A DNA stretch of 51,193 nucleotides, from NCBI RefSeq assembly GCF_000282195.1, contig NZ_AKJT01000103.1, positions 1 through 51,193 on the forward strand. The letters are read 5' to 3'. Of the stretch, positions 1 to 8,366 are shown piece after piece. Position 1 is the stretch's first letter; each line of letters opens with the position of its first letter. The notes under the pieces were generated by a model that did no database searches, was not told where the DNA came from, and saw only the letters and a list, made by a program, of their open reading frames with translations. The DNA comes from Pseudomonas sp. GM18. Its GTDB lineage: Bacteria > Pseudomonadota > Gammaproteobacteria > Pseudomonadales > Pseudomonadaceae. The translations under genes and the position numbers were made by a program.

Positions 1-118
1 GGTAGGGGTTTTGTTTTGCCCGCAGGAAAAGCCTACTTCGCTGGCAACACAAAATTGCACAGTTATTTTCGAGTCAGGACACTAGAATAGGTCCAACTTT
101 TTTGGAGCCAGAGCCTTT

Positions 119-778
119 ATGCCAGATCCGGTTGACGCCCCTGGGCTGTCAGATTTACCACTGGACGGTTTGGTGGCGTGTCATGAGTGCGACTTGCTGA
201 TGCGCAAGCCTGAACTCGCTCATGGTGAGAAGGCCATTTGTCCACGCTGCGGTTATGAGCTGTATGCCCATCGGCACAATGTCGTGCAGCGCAGTCTCGC
301 CTTGGTCATTGCCGCACTGTTGTTGTATATCCCCGCGAACTTTTTACCCATCATGCAGCTCCATCTACTCGGGCAGTCATCGAATGACACTGTCTGGAGC
401 GGTGTTGTCGGCCTGTTCGATACCGGTATGCAGGGCGTAGCAGCAGTGGTATTTCTCTGCAGCATGGGGATTCCGCTACTCAAGCTGCTCTGCCAATTGG
501 TGGTGCTGCTGAGTATCCGCTTCGATATCGGACGCAGCTACGGTTTGCTGCTCTACCGCATTTATCACCATCTACGGGACTGGGGGATGCTCGAGGTTTA
601 CCTCATGGGCGTACTGGTCGCGATCGTCAAATTGGCCGATATGGCGGCGATTACCGTAGGTCTTGGTCTGGCGTGCTTTATCAGTTTGTTGTTGGTCCAG
701 GTCTGGCTGGAAGTGGTGATGTCACCGCACCAGATCTGGCAGGCTTTATCAGGAGAAGATGCCCATGCGGGCGATTGA
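119..778 (+). CDS. PqiA/LetA-family membrane protein, first half
   Basis: A 219-residue inner-membrane protein of the paraquat-inducible protein A family, the membrane partner of PqiB/LetB-type MCE lipid-transport tubes. The N-terminus carries a zinc-ribbon-like pair of CxxC motifs (Cys21/Cys24 and Cys41/Cys44). About four hydrophobic segments follow, the first around residues 59-80 with the family's IPANFLPIM-type sequence. E. coli PqiA and LetA are about 420 residues and contain two such modules in one chain; here each module is its own gene. The second module overlaps the end of this gene and the MCE protein follows, so the three are very probably one operon. The ATG at 119 is the first start after the upstream region. 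A possible -10 (TAGAAT, 83-88) lies before it, with no convincing -35. Family assignment is firm; the lipid cargo is unknown. Confidence 0.9.
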   Translation: MPDPVDAPGLSDLPLDGLVACHECDLLMRKPELAHGEKAICPRCGYELYAHRHNVVQRSLALVIAALLLYIPANFLPIMQLHLLGQSSNDTVWSGVVGLFDTGMQGVAAVVFLCSMGIPLLKLLCQLVVLLSIRFDIGRSYGLLLYRIYHHLRDWGMLEVYLMGVLVAIVKLADMAAITVGLGLACFISLLLVQVWLEVVMSPHQIWQALSGEDAHAGD

Positions 779-1388
779 TGCAGGCATTCTGATTTGTGCC
801 GAATGCCACGAGTTGAACAAGCAGGAAGCCGGCACCGACGAGCAAGTCTGCACCCGCTGTGGTGCGTTGGTTCATGCCCGTCGACCGAACAGCCTGATGC
901 GAACCTGGGCGCTGCTGGTCACGGCTGCGATTATTTATATTCCGGCCAACGTGCTGCCGATCATGACCGTCAGTTCCCTGGGGCAGGGCGATCCGAGCAC
1001 CATCATGTCCGGCGTGATCCAGCTGGTTCAGCACGGCATGATTCCAATCGCGGCTGTGGTTTTTATCGCCAGTATTCTGGTACCCACGTTCAAACTGGTG
1101 GGCATCGGGTTGCTGCTGTTTTCGGTTCAGCGCCGCCAGCCACTCTCGGCACGCCAGCGTATCTGGATGTACCGCTTTATCGAGTTTATCGGCCGCTGGT
1201 CGATGCTCGATATTTTTGTGATCGCCATCCTGGTGGCGGTGGTGAATTTCGGACGGCTTGCCAGTGTCGAAGCCAATCTTGGCGCCATCGCCTTCGCCAG
1301 TGTGGTGATTCTGACGATGCTTGCCGCAGTAACTTTCGATCCCCGACTGATTTGGGATAACACGGAGTCGGACGACGACCATGACTGA
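765..1388 (+). CDS. PqiA/LetA-family membrane protein, second half
   Basis: The second PqiA-type module, 207 residues from the ATG at 765. I prefer this start to the ATG at 759 because AGGAG (751-755) is then nine bases away, a better ribosome-binding spacing. It has its own CxxC pairs (Cys11/Cys14 and Cys29/Cys32), then the same arrangement of hydrophobic segments, including an IPANVLPIM stretch that matches the first module. It overlaps the end of the first gene by 14 bases and the MCE gene by 8 bases, which suggests translational coupling. By analogy to the fused E. coli proteins, the two products should pair in the inner membrane at the base of the MCE tube. That pairing is inference. Confidence 0.9.
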   Translation: MRAIDAGILICAECHELNKQEAGTDEQVCTRCGALVHARRPNSLMRTWALLVTAAIIYIPANVLPIMTVSSLGQGDPSTIMSGVIQLVQHGMIPIAAVVFIASILVPTFKLVGIGLLLFSVQRRQPLSARQRIWMYRFIEFIGRWSMLDIFVIAILVAVVNFGRLASVEANLGAIAFASVVILTMLAAVTFDPRLIWDNTESDDDHD

Positions 1389-3684
1389 TTTGCCTACAGC
1401 GAAAACCCGACCGGCCTCTAACTGGTCTGCCATTTGGGTATTGCCCCTGATCGCCTTGCTCATTGGCGGTTGGCTCGCCTGGCGGGCCTATAGCGAGACA
1501 GGCATTGAGATCCATGTGCGCTTCGAAAGCGGCGAAGGTATTCAGGCCAACAAGACCGAAGTCGTTTACAAAGGTATGTCGGTCGGTAAGGTGAAAGCCC
1601 TCACACTCGATGACGAAGGCAGCTCCAAAGGCGTGATCGCCACCATCGAGATGAATAAGGACGTGGAGCAATACCTCAGAACCAGCACACGTTTTTGGCT
1701 GGTCAAGCCGAGCGTGACCCTGGCCGGCATCACGGGCCTGGAGACGCTGGTCTCGGGTAACTATGTGGCTGTCAGCCCGGGAGAGGGCGAACCGACCCGC
1801 AAGTTCAAGGCCCTGGCCGAAGAGCCGCCGCTGTCGGACGCCAAGCCTGGTCTGCACCTGACCATCAAGGCTGATCGTCTCGGTTCGCTGAATCGCGGTA
1901 GCCCGGTGTTCTACAAGCAGATCCAGGTCGGTCAGATTAAAAGCTACTTGCTGTCCGCGGACCAGAACACCGTTGAACTCAAAGTCTTCATCGAACCGAC
2001 CTACGCCAGCCTGGTACGCAAACACACGCGTTTCTGGAATGCCAGCGGCATCAGCATCGACGCCAACCTGTCCGGTGTGAAAGTGCGTAGCGAGTCCCTC
2101 GCCAGCATCGTCGCCGGTGGTATTGCGTTTGCCACACCGGAAAACCGCAAGGACAGCCCGCCCACCGATCCAAGCCTGCCGTTCCGTCTCTACGAAGACT
2201 TCGATGCAGCCGCCGCCGGCATTCGGGTCAAGGTCAAACTCAGCGATTTCGAAGGCCTGCAGGCCGGTCGTACGCCAGTAATGTACAAAGGCATCCAGGT
2301 CGGCAATCTGAAAGCGCTCAAGGTCGACCCGGACCTGTCCAGTGCGACCGCCGAGCTGACGCTCGACCCATTGGCCGAAGATTACCTGGTCACCGGTACG
2401 CAGTTCTGGGTGGTCAAACCGTCGATTTCGCTCGCCGGTATTACCGGCCTGGAAGCGTTGGTCAAAGGTAACTACATCGCCGTTCGCCCTGGCGACAAGG
2501 GCGGCGCACCGCAGCGCGAGTTCGAAGCCCGGGCCAAGGCGCCGCCGCTGGATCTGCGTTCGCCGGGCCTGCACCTGGTGCTGTTCACCGAAAACCTCGG
2601 TTCACTGGAAGTCGGCAGTCCGATTCTCTACAAGCAGGTCAAGGTGGGATCGGTGCAGAGCTACCAGTTCTCCCGCACCAAAAAGCAGTTGGTGATTGGT
2701 GTGCACATCGAGAAGGAATACGAAGGGCTGGTCAACGCCTCGACGCGCTTCTGGAATGCCAGCGGCATTACGCTGACGGGTGGGCTGACCGGCGGCATCC
2801 AGGTCAAAAGTGAGTCGTTGCAAAGTCTGATGGCCGGCGGCATTGCTTTCGAAACCCCGGAAGCCAAAGCGCCATTGCAGAAGCGTATTCCGCGTTTCCG
2901 TCTGTTCGCCAGCCATGAAGAGGCAAACCAGAAAGGCGCCGTGGTGACGATCAGGGTCGATCGCGCCGATGGTCTGCGCACGGGCACCCCGATTCGGTTC
3001 AAAGGCCTGGACGTCGGCAAGATCGAAGACGTCGACCTTAGTGACGACCTGCAATCGGTGCTGCTGACCGCGCGGATCACTGAGGTGCCGGAGCGTATCG
3101 CTCGGGTGGGCAGCCAGTTCTGGGTGGTCAAGCCTGAATTGGGTCTGATCAAGACGTCCAACCTTGAGACACTGGTGACAGGGCAGTACATCGAAGTGCA
3201 ACCAGCGCCGAAGAACCTCGGTCCGCAAAAGGACTTCGTAGCCCTGACCAATCCCCCGGAAACCGCCAAGGAAGAGGCCGGTTTGAGCCTGGTATTGAGT
3301 GCTGCTCGTCGAGGCTCGCTGAAGACCGGTGTGCCCGTCACCTACCGCGAAATCACGGTGGGCAAGGTGACTGGCTATGAGCTGGGCCAGACGGCGGATC
3401 GAGTGTTGGTGCACATCCTGATCGAGCCGAAATACGCGCCATTGGTGCGCAGTGGCACGCGTTTCTGGAACACCAGTGGTTTTGGTTTTGACTACGGCTT
3501 GTTCAAAGGCGCAACCATACGCACCGAATCGCTGGAGACGCTGATCCAGGGCGGTATCGCCTTTGCCACGCCGGATGGCGACCGCATGGGTGTCCCGGCG
3601 CGGCCCGAGCAAACGTTCCCGCTGTTCGACAAGTTTGAAGATGAATGGCTGACTTGGGCGCCGAAGATTTCTATCGGTAAGTAA
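1381..3684 (+). CDS. PqiB/LetB-like MCE protein with six MCE domains
   Basis: A 767-residue MCE (MlaD-family) protein that likely forms a periplasm-spanning hexameric tube for lipid transfer. One N-terminal membrane segment (about residues 20-37) precedes six MCE units starting near residues 46, 157, 277, 394, 518 and 632. The units alternate: odd ones end in a LETLVSGNYVAV-like motif (VTGQYIEV in the fifth), even ones begin with a GSL-type segment and end in AGGIAF or QGGIAF. The array therefore looks like three copies of a two-domain unit. E. coli PqiB has three MCE domains and LetB seven, so this is intermediate. The start overlaps the upstream PqiA-type gene by 8 bases. I see no PqiC-type lipoprotein after it; an AEC carrier follows instead. 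Confidence 0.9.
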   Translation: MTDLPTAKTRPASNWSAIWVLPLIALLIGGWLAWRAYSETGIEIHVRFESGEGIQANKTEVVYKGMSVGKVKALTLDDEGSSKGVIATIEMNKDVEQYLRTSTRFWLVKPSVTLAGITGLETLVSGNYVAVSPGEGEPTRKFKALAEEPPLSDAKPGLHLTIKADRLGSLNRGSPVFYKQIQVGQIKSYLLSADQNTVELKVFIEPTYASLVRKHTRFWNASGISIDANLSGVKVRSESLASIVAGGIAFATPENRKDSPPTDPSLPFRLYEDFDAAAAGIRVKVKLSDFEGLQAGRTPVMYKGIQVGNLKALKVDPDLSSATAELTLDPLAEDYLVTGTQFWVVKPSISLAGITGLEALVKGNYIAVRPGDKGGAPQREFEARAKAPPLDLRSPGLHLVLFTENLGSLEVGSPILYKQVKVGSVQSYQFSRTKKQLVIGVHIEKEYEGLVNASTRFWNASGITLTGGLTGGIQVKSESLQSLMAGGIAFETPEAKAPLQKRIPRFRLFASHEEANQKGAVVTIRVDRADGLRTGTPIRFKGLDVGKIEDVDLSDDLQSVLLTARITEVPERIARVGSQFWVVKPELGLIKTSNLETLVTGQYIEVQPAPKNLGPQKDFVALTNPPETAKEEAGLSLVLSAARRGSLKTGVPVTYREITVGKVTGYELGQTADRVLVHILIEPKYAPLVRSGTRFWNTSGFGFDYGLFKGATIRTESLETLIQGGIAFATPDGDRMGVPARPEQTFPLFDKFEDEWLTWAPKISIGK

Positions 3685-3709
3685 CCCGAGGTTAATTTGG
3701 CGTTTATTG

Positions 3710-3743
3710 GACCGTCTTCGCGTGCAAGCCCGCGAAGACGGTC
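3710..3743. repeat. Perfect 13-bp inverted repeat after the MCE gene
   Basis: Arms 3710-3722 and 3731-3743 are exact complements around an 8-base loop, 25 bases after the MCE stop codon. No T-run follows, so this is either a REP-like palindrome or a weak terminator or mRNA-stabilising hairpin that separates the MCE operon from the next gene. Confidence 0.6.
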
Positions 3744-3813
3744 TACCAGACGCCGACGTCTCCGGTGGCTTATCATTAGCCCCCTAACGACGCCCACCCA
3801 AGGTTCCCCCGGC

Positions 3814-4755
3814 ATGCTGGCTATTTTCCTCGAAACCCTGAACATCACCGCGCCGGTGTTTGCCATGCTGTTTCTGGGTGTGCTGCTCAAGCGCATCGAC
3901 TGGATCAACGACAACTTCATCCATACTGCGTCGGCCCTGGTGTTCAATGTCACCATGCCGGCGTTGCTGTTTCTGGGCATCTTGCATGCCGACCTGCACG
4001 CTGCGTTGCAACCGGCGCTGCTGATCTACTTCTCGGTCGCGACCCTGATGTGCTTTGCAATTGCCTGGGGTTGGGCGATCTGGAAATGCCCGCGGGAAGA
4101 TCGGGGCATTTACACCCAAGGCGCGTTTCGCGGCAATAACGGGGTAATCGGCCTGGCCCTGGCGGCGAGCATGTACGGCGACTACGGCATTTCCCTTGGG
4201 GCGATTCTCGCGGCGCTGGTGATCCTGTTTTACAACACGCTCTCAACCATTGTGCTGGCGGTCTACAGCCCGGTGATCAAGTCTGATCCGTGGAGCATCT
4301 GCAAAAGTGTGATGGCCAATCCGCTGGTCATCAGTGTGATTGCGGCCGCACCATTTGCCTGGTTCCAGATCGGCTTGCCGGGGTGGCTGGAGAGGTCCGG
4401 CCAATATTTGGCGCAAACCACTTTGCCATTGGCATTGATCTGCATCGGTGGCACGTTGTCGCTGGCGGCAATGCGCAAAAGCGGCACGATGGCTCTGAGT
4501 TCAAGTCTGGTGAAGATGATCGGCCTGCCGGTGCTGGCGACGCTGGGTGCCTGGTTCTGGGGGTTTCGTGGGGCGGAGTTGGGGATTCTGTTTCTGTACT
4601 TCGGCAGCCCGACCGCCGCGGCCAGTTTCGTCATGGCCCGGCAGGCCAATGGCAATCATGAACTGGCGGCGGCGATCATCGTGATTACTACACTGATGGC
4701 GGCGGTCACCACCAACATCGGGATCTTTTTGTTGCAGTGGGGTGGGTGGATTTAG
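3814..4755 (+). CDS. AEC-family transporter (auxin efflux carrier type)
   Basis: A 313-residue inner-membrane carrier of the AEC family (Pfam Mem_trans). Bacterial members move small organic acids such as malate or malonate; the substrate here cannot be read from sequence. About ten hydrophobic segments span the protein. It carries an N-terminal FAMLFLGVLLKRI stretch, a GAFRGNNGVIGLAL segment typical of the family's central region, and a C-terminal half that repeats the N-terminal topology. An upstream in-frame ATG at 3697 would add 39 Arg/Ser-rich residues read from the inverted repeat and is unlikely; the start at 3814 gives the normal family N-terminus. It stands alone between an inverted repeat and a REP pair. 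Confidence 0.88.
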   Translation: MLAIFLETLNITAPVFAMLFLGVLLKRIDWINDNFIHTASALVFNVTMPALLFLGILHADLHAALQPALLIYFSVATLMCFAIAWGWAIWKCPREDRGIYTQGAFRGNNGVIGLALAASMYGDYGISLGAILAALVILFYNTLSTIVLAVYSPVIKSDPWSICKSVMANPLVISVIAAAPFAWFQIGLPGWLERSGQYLAQTTLPLALICIGGTLSLAAMRKSGTMALSSSLVKMIGLPVLATLGAWFWGFRGAELGILFLYFGSPTAAASFVMARQANGNHELAAAIIVITTLMAAVTTNIGIFLLQWGGWI

Positions 4756-4767
4756 GAGGGAAAGACC

Positions 4768-4843
4768 AAAAGATCGCAGCCTTCGGCAGCTCCTACGGGT
4801 GTACACAAAACTCTGTAGGAGCTGCCGAAGGCTGCGATCTTTT
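4768..4843. repeat. REP pair (AAAAGATCGCAGCC family)
   Basis: Arms 4768-4796 and 4815-4843 are 29-base exact inverted copies around an 18-base spacer. Related copies lie at 19264-19339 and 23767-23838, with a remnant at 45997-46040. This is the extragenic palindrome family common in P. fluorescens-group genomes. It sits between two convergent genes and could also stop transcription in both directions. Confidence 0.9.
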
Positions 4844-4856
4844 CAATGCGACGAAA

Positions 4857-5237
4857 TTATTCCGGCTTCTGATAGGTATCGATCACTTCCTGCGCCGCCC
4901 GAAATGCATCGATCGCCGCCGGCACACCGGCATACACCGCGCAATGCAGCAGCGCTTCGCGAATCTCTTCCACCGTGCAACCGTTGTTCAACGCACCGCG
5001 CACATGGCCTTTCAATTCTTGCGGGCACTTCAATGCGGTCAGCGCGGCGAGGGTGATCAGGCTGCGGGTTTTCAGCGGCAAACCTTCACGGTTCCACACT
5101 CCGCCCCAGGCGTGCTCATTGACGAAGTCCTGCAGCGGCTGGGTGAATTCGGTGGCGTTGCCCAAGGCGCGGTCGACGAACGCGTCGCCCATCACTTGGC
5201 GGCGGATTTCAACCCCAGGCTTTTTATCAGTGCTCAT
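4857..5237 (-). CDS. Carboxymuconolactone decarboxylase family protein (PcaC-like)
   Basis: A 126-residue protein that aligns over its whole length with the PcaC type of the CMD family. It has a QDFVNEHAWGGVWNR segment, then TRSLITLAALTAL, KGHVRGALNNG and LLHCAVYAGVPAA. PcaC decarboxylates 4-carboxymuconolactone in protocatechuate degradation. The AhpD-type CxxC redox pair is absent, which fits the decarboxylase branch. No other pca gene is nearby, so its true substrate is uncertain. The start codon overlaps the stop of the upstream antiporter gene (ATGA overlap), so the two are probably co-transcribed and translationally coupled. Confidence 0.85.
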   Translation of the reverse strand: MSTDKKPGVEIRRQVMGDAFVDRALGNATEFTQPLQDFVNEHAWGGVWNREGLPLKTRSLITLAALTALKCPQELKGHVRGALNNGCTVEEIREALLHCAVYAGVPAAIDAFRAAQEVIDTYQKPE

Positions 5238-6295
5238 GGCAATTCCCTCTTGTGGTGTTGGCGACGCCAGGCGCGTAGTGAGGTGAACAGCAAAAACGCC
5301 ATCAGCGCCGGCAGGACGAAAAACAGCATCAGGTGTTCAAGCTTGCCGGCCAGCGGCATGCCCGTGGTGAACGACACCACGTGCAGCCCATAGGCCAGGT
5401 ACAAGCCCAAAAACAGCAGGCCTTCAGCGCGGGTCACCCGGTAGCCGGAATAGAACACCGGCAGGCACAGCACCGCGACTCCGAGCATCACCGGCAAATC
5501 GAAATCCAGCGCGTTGGGCGAGACCGACAGCGGTGACGGCGCGATCAACGCGGTCAGCCCGAGCACGCCCAAGAGGTTGAACAGGTTGCTGCCGATCACA
5601 TTGCCCACCGCGATGTCCCGCTGACCGCGCAGCGCGGCGATCAACGAAGTGGCCAGCTCCGGCAGGGAGGTGCTGACGGCGACGATGGTCAGGCCGATGA
5701 TCCGCTCCGACAACCCCAGATCGGTCGCGACCGCCACCGCTGCGCCGAGCAGCAAGTGCCCGGCGAACACGAGCATCGCCAGCCCGGCGACAATCATCAG
5801 CAGGCTGCTGAACCACGGTGCCTGCGGCGCTTCATGAGCCGCCGATGGCGGACGGGCCGAGTGCCGTGACTGACGCAGTAGCAAACCCAAATACAGCGCC
5901 AGCGCTGTCAGCAGCATCACGCCGTCGGCCCGAGTCAGTTCTTCATTCCACGCCAGTACGGACACCAGCAGGCTGGCGCCGATCATCAGTGGAATATCCA
6001 GGCGCACCAATTGCCGCGAAACCCGCAGCGGAATAATCAGTGCCGAGAGCCCGAGGGTGACGAGGATGTTGAAGATGCTGCTGCCGATCACGCTGCCGAC
6101 GGCGATGTCGGCGTTTTGCGCCAGGGTGGCTTGCAGGCTGACCGCCATCTGCGGCGCGCTGCTGCCGAGGGCCACGATGGTCAGGCCGATGATCAGTGGC
6201 CGCACATGCAGTCGCGCGGCCAGGCGTACGGCGGCGCGCACCATCAGCTCGGCGCCGGCGATCAGTAAAAGCAGACCGCTGAGCAATTCAATCAC
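5234..6295 (-). CDS. Calcium/sodium antiporter (YrbG-like, CaCA family)
   Basis: A 353-residue inner-membrane protein of the cation/calcium exchanger family. The two alpha-repeats are clear: the first has GLTIVALGSSAPQMAVSLQA and later IAVGSVIGSSIFN, and the second has GLTIVAVSTSLPELATSL and IAVGNVIGSNLFNLLG. These carry the acidic, Ser and Asn positions that coordinate the cation, but repeat one has Gln (APQM) where repeat two has the usual Glu (LPEL), so one acidic ligand is missing. About ten membrane segments are visible. The E. coli relative yrbG sits just before kdsD; here the gene lies about 28 kb from kdsD. It overlaps the downstream PcaC-like gene by 4 bases. Confidence 0.88.
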   Translation of the reverse strand: MIELLSGLLLLIAGAELMVRAAVRLAARLHVRPLIIGLTIVALGSSAPQMAVSLQATLAQNADIAVGSVIGSSIFNILVTLGLSALIIPLRVSRQLVRLDIPLMIGASLLVSVLAWNEELTRADGVMLLTALALYLGLLLRQSRHSARPPSAAHEAPQAPWFSSLLMIVAGLAMLVFAGHLLLGAAVAVATDLGLSERIIGLTIVAVSTSLPELATSLIAALRGQRDIAVGNVIGSNLFNLLGVLGLTALIAPSPLSVSPNALDFDLPVMLGVAVLCLPVFYSGYRVTRAEGLLFLGLYLAYGLHVVSFTTGMPLAGKLEHLMLFFVLPALMAFLLFTSLRAWRRQHHKRELP

Positions 6296-6345
6296 GCTGA
6301 TCAGGGGTAAATCGGCCAGTCCGAAAATAGTCAGCGCTCCGTCTA

Positions 6346-6720
6346 TCAGTCGTCGAGGGCTTGCACGCGAACCTTCGCGGTGCCGCTGCGCAGCATGCCC
6401 AACTGTTCGGCCGCTTCACGGGACACGTCGATCAGGCGTCCACGGGAATACGGCCCACGGTCGTTGATACGCACCACGCAGGATCTGTCGTTATTCAGGT
6501 TGGTAATTTTCACCCGGGTGCCGAATGGTAACTGACGATGGGCGGCGGTCAGGCCATGCTGGTTGAAACGCTCACCGCTGGCGGTGCGTTTGCCATGATG
6601 CTTGGCGCCGTAATACGAAGCCGTGCCTGTCTTGTCGTAGCCGTGTGGATCGATGGTATCCGTACTGGCGCAACCGGCCAGCAGGGAGAGCAGGGCGCAG
6701 GCGCTGAGCAGACGTTTCAT
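6346..6720 (-). CDS. Short RlpA-family lipoprotein (DPBB domain)
   Basis: A 124-residue predicted outer-membrane lipoprotein. The signal peptide ends in a lipobox, LLAGC, with Cys17 as the lipidation site. It is followed directly by an RlpA-type double-psi beta-barrel: GTASYYGAKHHGKRTASGE, then LPFGTRVKITN and the NDRGPYSRGRLIDVS signature. RlpA enzymes are lytic transglycosylases that cut naked glycan strands at the septum, and the His and Asp residues of that domain are present. The C-terminal SPOR domain of full-length RlpA is absent, so septal targeting by denuded peptidoglycan is not expected. The gene is followed by the antiporter gene about 50 bases downstream on the same strand. Confidence 0.88.
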   Translation of the reverse strand: MKRLLSACALLSLLAGCASTDTIDPHGYDKTGTASYYGAKHHGKRTASGERFNQHGLTAAHRQLPFGTRVKITNLNNDRSCVVRINDRGPYSRGRLIDVSREAAEQLGMLRSGTAKVRVQALDD

Positions 6721-6741
6721 TTATACGGCTCCCAAAATAAA

Positions 6742-6872
6742 TGTGGCGAGGGAGCTTGCTCCCGCTCGACCGCGAAGCGGTCGCAAAATCGGCTGATGCA
6801 TTCTCGCTGAAAGAGTGCGGTTGCCGATTTGGGCCTGCTTCGCAGACCAGCGGGGCAAGCCCCCTCGCCACA
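6742..6872. repeat. REP pair (TGTGGCGAGGG family)
   Basis: Outer arms TGTGGCGAGGG (from 6742) and CCCTCGCCACA (to 6872) are inverted copies. Inner hairpins occur on each side, and a second inverted pair, AAAATCGGC with GCCGATTT, lies further in. This is a second extragenic palindrome family, distinct from the one at 4768. It lies between rlpA-like and gatB on the minus strand. Confidence 0.85.
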
Positions 6873-6874
6873 AG

Positions 6875-6907
6875 GAATGGAGCCAATATTGAGAGCTGGC
6901 TCCATTC
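6875..6907 (-). terminator. Hairpin just after gatB
   Basis: An exact 11-bp inverted repeat (6875-6885 with 6897-6907) lies three bases past the gatB stop codon. There is no clear U-tract, so it may be a Rho-assisted or mRNA 3'-end hairpin that closes the gatCAB operon. Confidence 0.5.
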
Positions 6908-6910
6908 TCA

Positions 6911-8356
6911 TCAGCCTTCGAGCTTGCTTTTGAGCAGTTCGTTGACCTGTTGCGGGTTGGCCTTGCCTTTGGAGGCTTTCATGGCCTGGCCGACGAAGAA
7001 GCCAAACATCTTGCCGCGTTTAGCTTCGTCTGCCGCGCGGTACTGTTCGACCTGTTCAGCGTTGGCCGCGAGCATCTCGTCCAGAACGGCCGAGATCGCG
7101 CCGGTGTCGGTCACTTGCTTGAGGCCGCGCTTGTCGATGATCTCGTCCGCGCTGCCTTCGCCGTTGGCCATGGCTTCAAACACCACTTTGGCGATCTTGC
7201 CGGAGATGGTGTTGTCCTTGATGCGCAGCAGCATGCCGCCCAGTTGCTCGGCTGAAACCGGCGACTGGTCGATGTCCAGGCCTTGCTTGTTCAACAGGCT
7301 GCCCAGTTCAACCATGACCCAGTTGGCCGCCAGTTTGGCGTCGCCACTGATGCTCACGACTTTCTCGAAGTAATCGGCTTGCTCACGGCTGGTGGCCAGG
7401 ACGCTGGCGTCATAGACCGACAGCCCGAACTGCGCCTGGAAGCGCTCGCGTTTCTGCGGTGGCAGCTCCGGCAGGGTGGCGCGTACGTCATTAAGGAACG
7501 AGTCCTCGATGACCACCGGCAGCAAGTCCGGATCGGGGAAGTAACGGTAGTCGTTGGCTTCCTCTTTGCTGCGCATCGGACGGGTTTCGTCCTTGTTCGG
7601 ATCGTACAGGCGAGTCTGCTGGATCACCTTGCCGCCATCTTCGATCAGCTCGATCTGGCGTTGCACTTCGCTGTTGATCGCCTTCTCGATGAAGCGGAAC
7701 GAGTTGACGTTCTTGATCTCGCAGCGAGTACCGAACTCGGCCTGGCCTTTCGGACGGATCGACACGTTGCAGTCGCAACGCAGCGAGCCTTCGGCCATGT
7801 TGCCGTCGCAGATGCCCAGGTAGCGTACCAGCGCGTGGATCGCCTTGACGTAAGCCACGGCTTCCTTGGCGCTGCGCATGTCCGGCTCGGAAACGATTTC
7901 CAGCAGCGGTGTGCCGGCACGGTTCAGGTCGATGCCGGTGGCGCCGCTGAATTCTTCGTGCAGGCTTTTACCGGCGTCTTCTTCCAGGTGCGCGCGGGTG
8001 ATGCCGACGCGTTTGACCGTGCCGTCTTCGAGGGCGATGTCCAGGTGGCCCTTGCCGACGATCGGCAATTCCATCTGGCTGATCTGGTAGCCCTTGGGCA
8101 GGTCCGGGTAGAAGTAGTTTTTGCGGGCGAACACGTTGTGCTGACCGATCTCGGCATCGATGGCCAGGCCGAACATCACCGCCATGCGCACCGCTTCCTG
8201 GTTCAGCACCGGCAATACGCCGGGCATGCCGAGGTCAACCAGGCTGGCCTGGGTGTTCGGCTCGGAACCGAAGGTGGTGGAACTACCGGAAAAGATTTTC
8301 GACAGGGTGGTGAGCTGGGTATGAATCTCCAGCCCGATCACGACTTCCCATTGCAT
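6911..8356 (-). CDS. gatB: Asp-tRNA(Asn)/Glu-tRNA(Gln) amidotransferase subunit B
   Basis: GatB, 481 residues, the kinase and tRNA-binding subunit of the GatCAB amidotransferase, which converts mischarged Asp-tRNA(Asn) and/or Glu-tRNA(Gln) to the amide form. Recognisable features are the N-terminal WEVVIGLEIHTQL, the GRAGTPLLEIVSEPD-like segment (here NRAGTPLLEIVSEPD), the Cys-containing GSLRCDCNVS zinc-site region, and a C-terminal YqeY-like tail domain. It is the last gene of gatC-gatA-gatB; the gap from gatA is 10 bases. A terminal hairpin follows the stop. Confidence 0.97.
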   Translation of the reverse strand: MQWEVVIGLEIHTQLTTLSKIFSGSSTTFGSEPNTQASLVDLGMPGVLPVLNQEAVRMAVMFGLAIDAEIGQHNVFARKNYFYPDLPKGYQISQMELPIVGKGHLDIALEDGTVKRVGITRAHLEEDAGKSLHEEFSGATGIDLNRAGTPLLEIVSEPDMRSAKEAVAYVKAIHALVRYLGICDGNMAEGSLRCDCNVSIRPKGQAEFGTRCEIKNVNSFRFIEKAINSEVQRQIELIEDGGKVIQQTRLYDPNKDETRPMRSKEEANDYRYFPDPDLLPVVIEDSFLNDVRATLPELPPQKRERFQAQFGLSVYDASVLATSREQADYFEKVVSISGDAKLAANWVMVELGSLLNKQGLDIDQSPVSAEQLGGMLLRIKDNTISGKIAKVVFEAMANGEGSADEIIDKRGLKQVTDTGAISAVLDEMLAANAEQVEQYRAADEAKRGKMFGFFVGQAMKASKGKANPQQVNELLKSKLEG

Positions 8357-8366
8357 GTGTTTCTCC

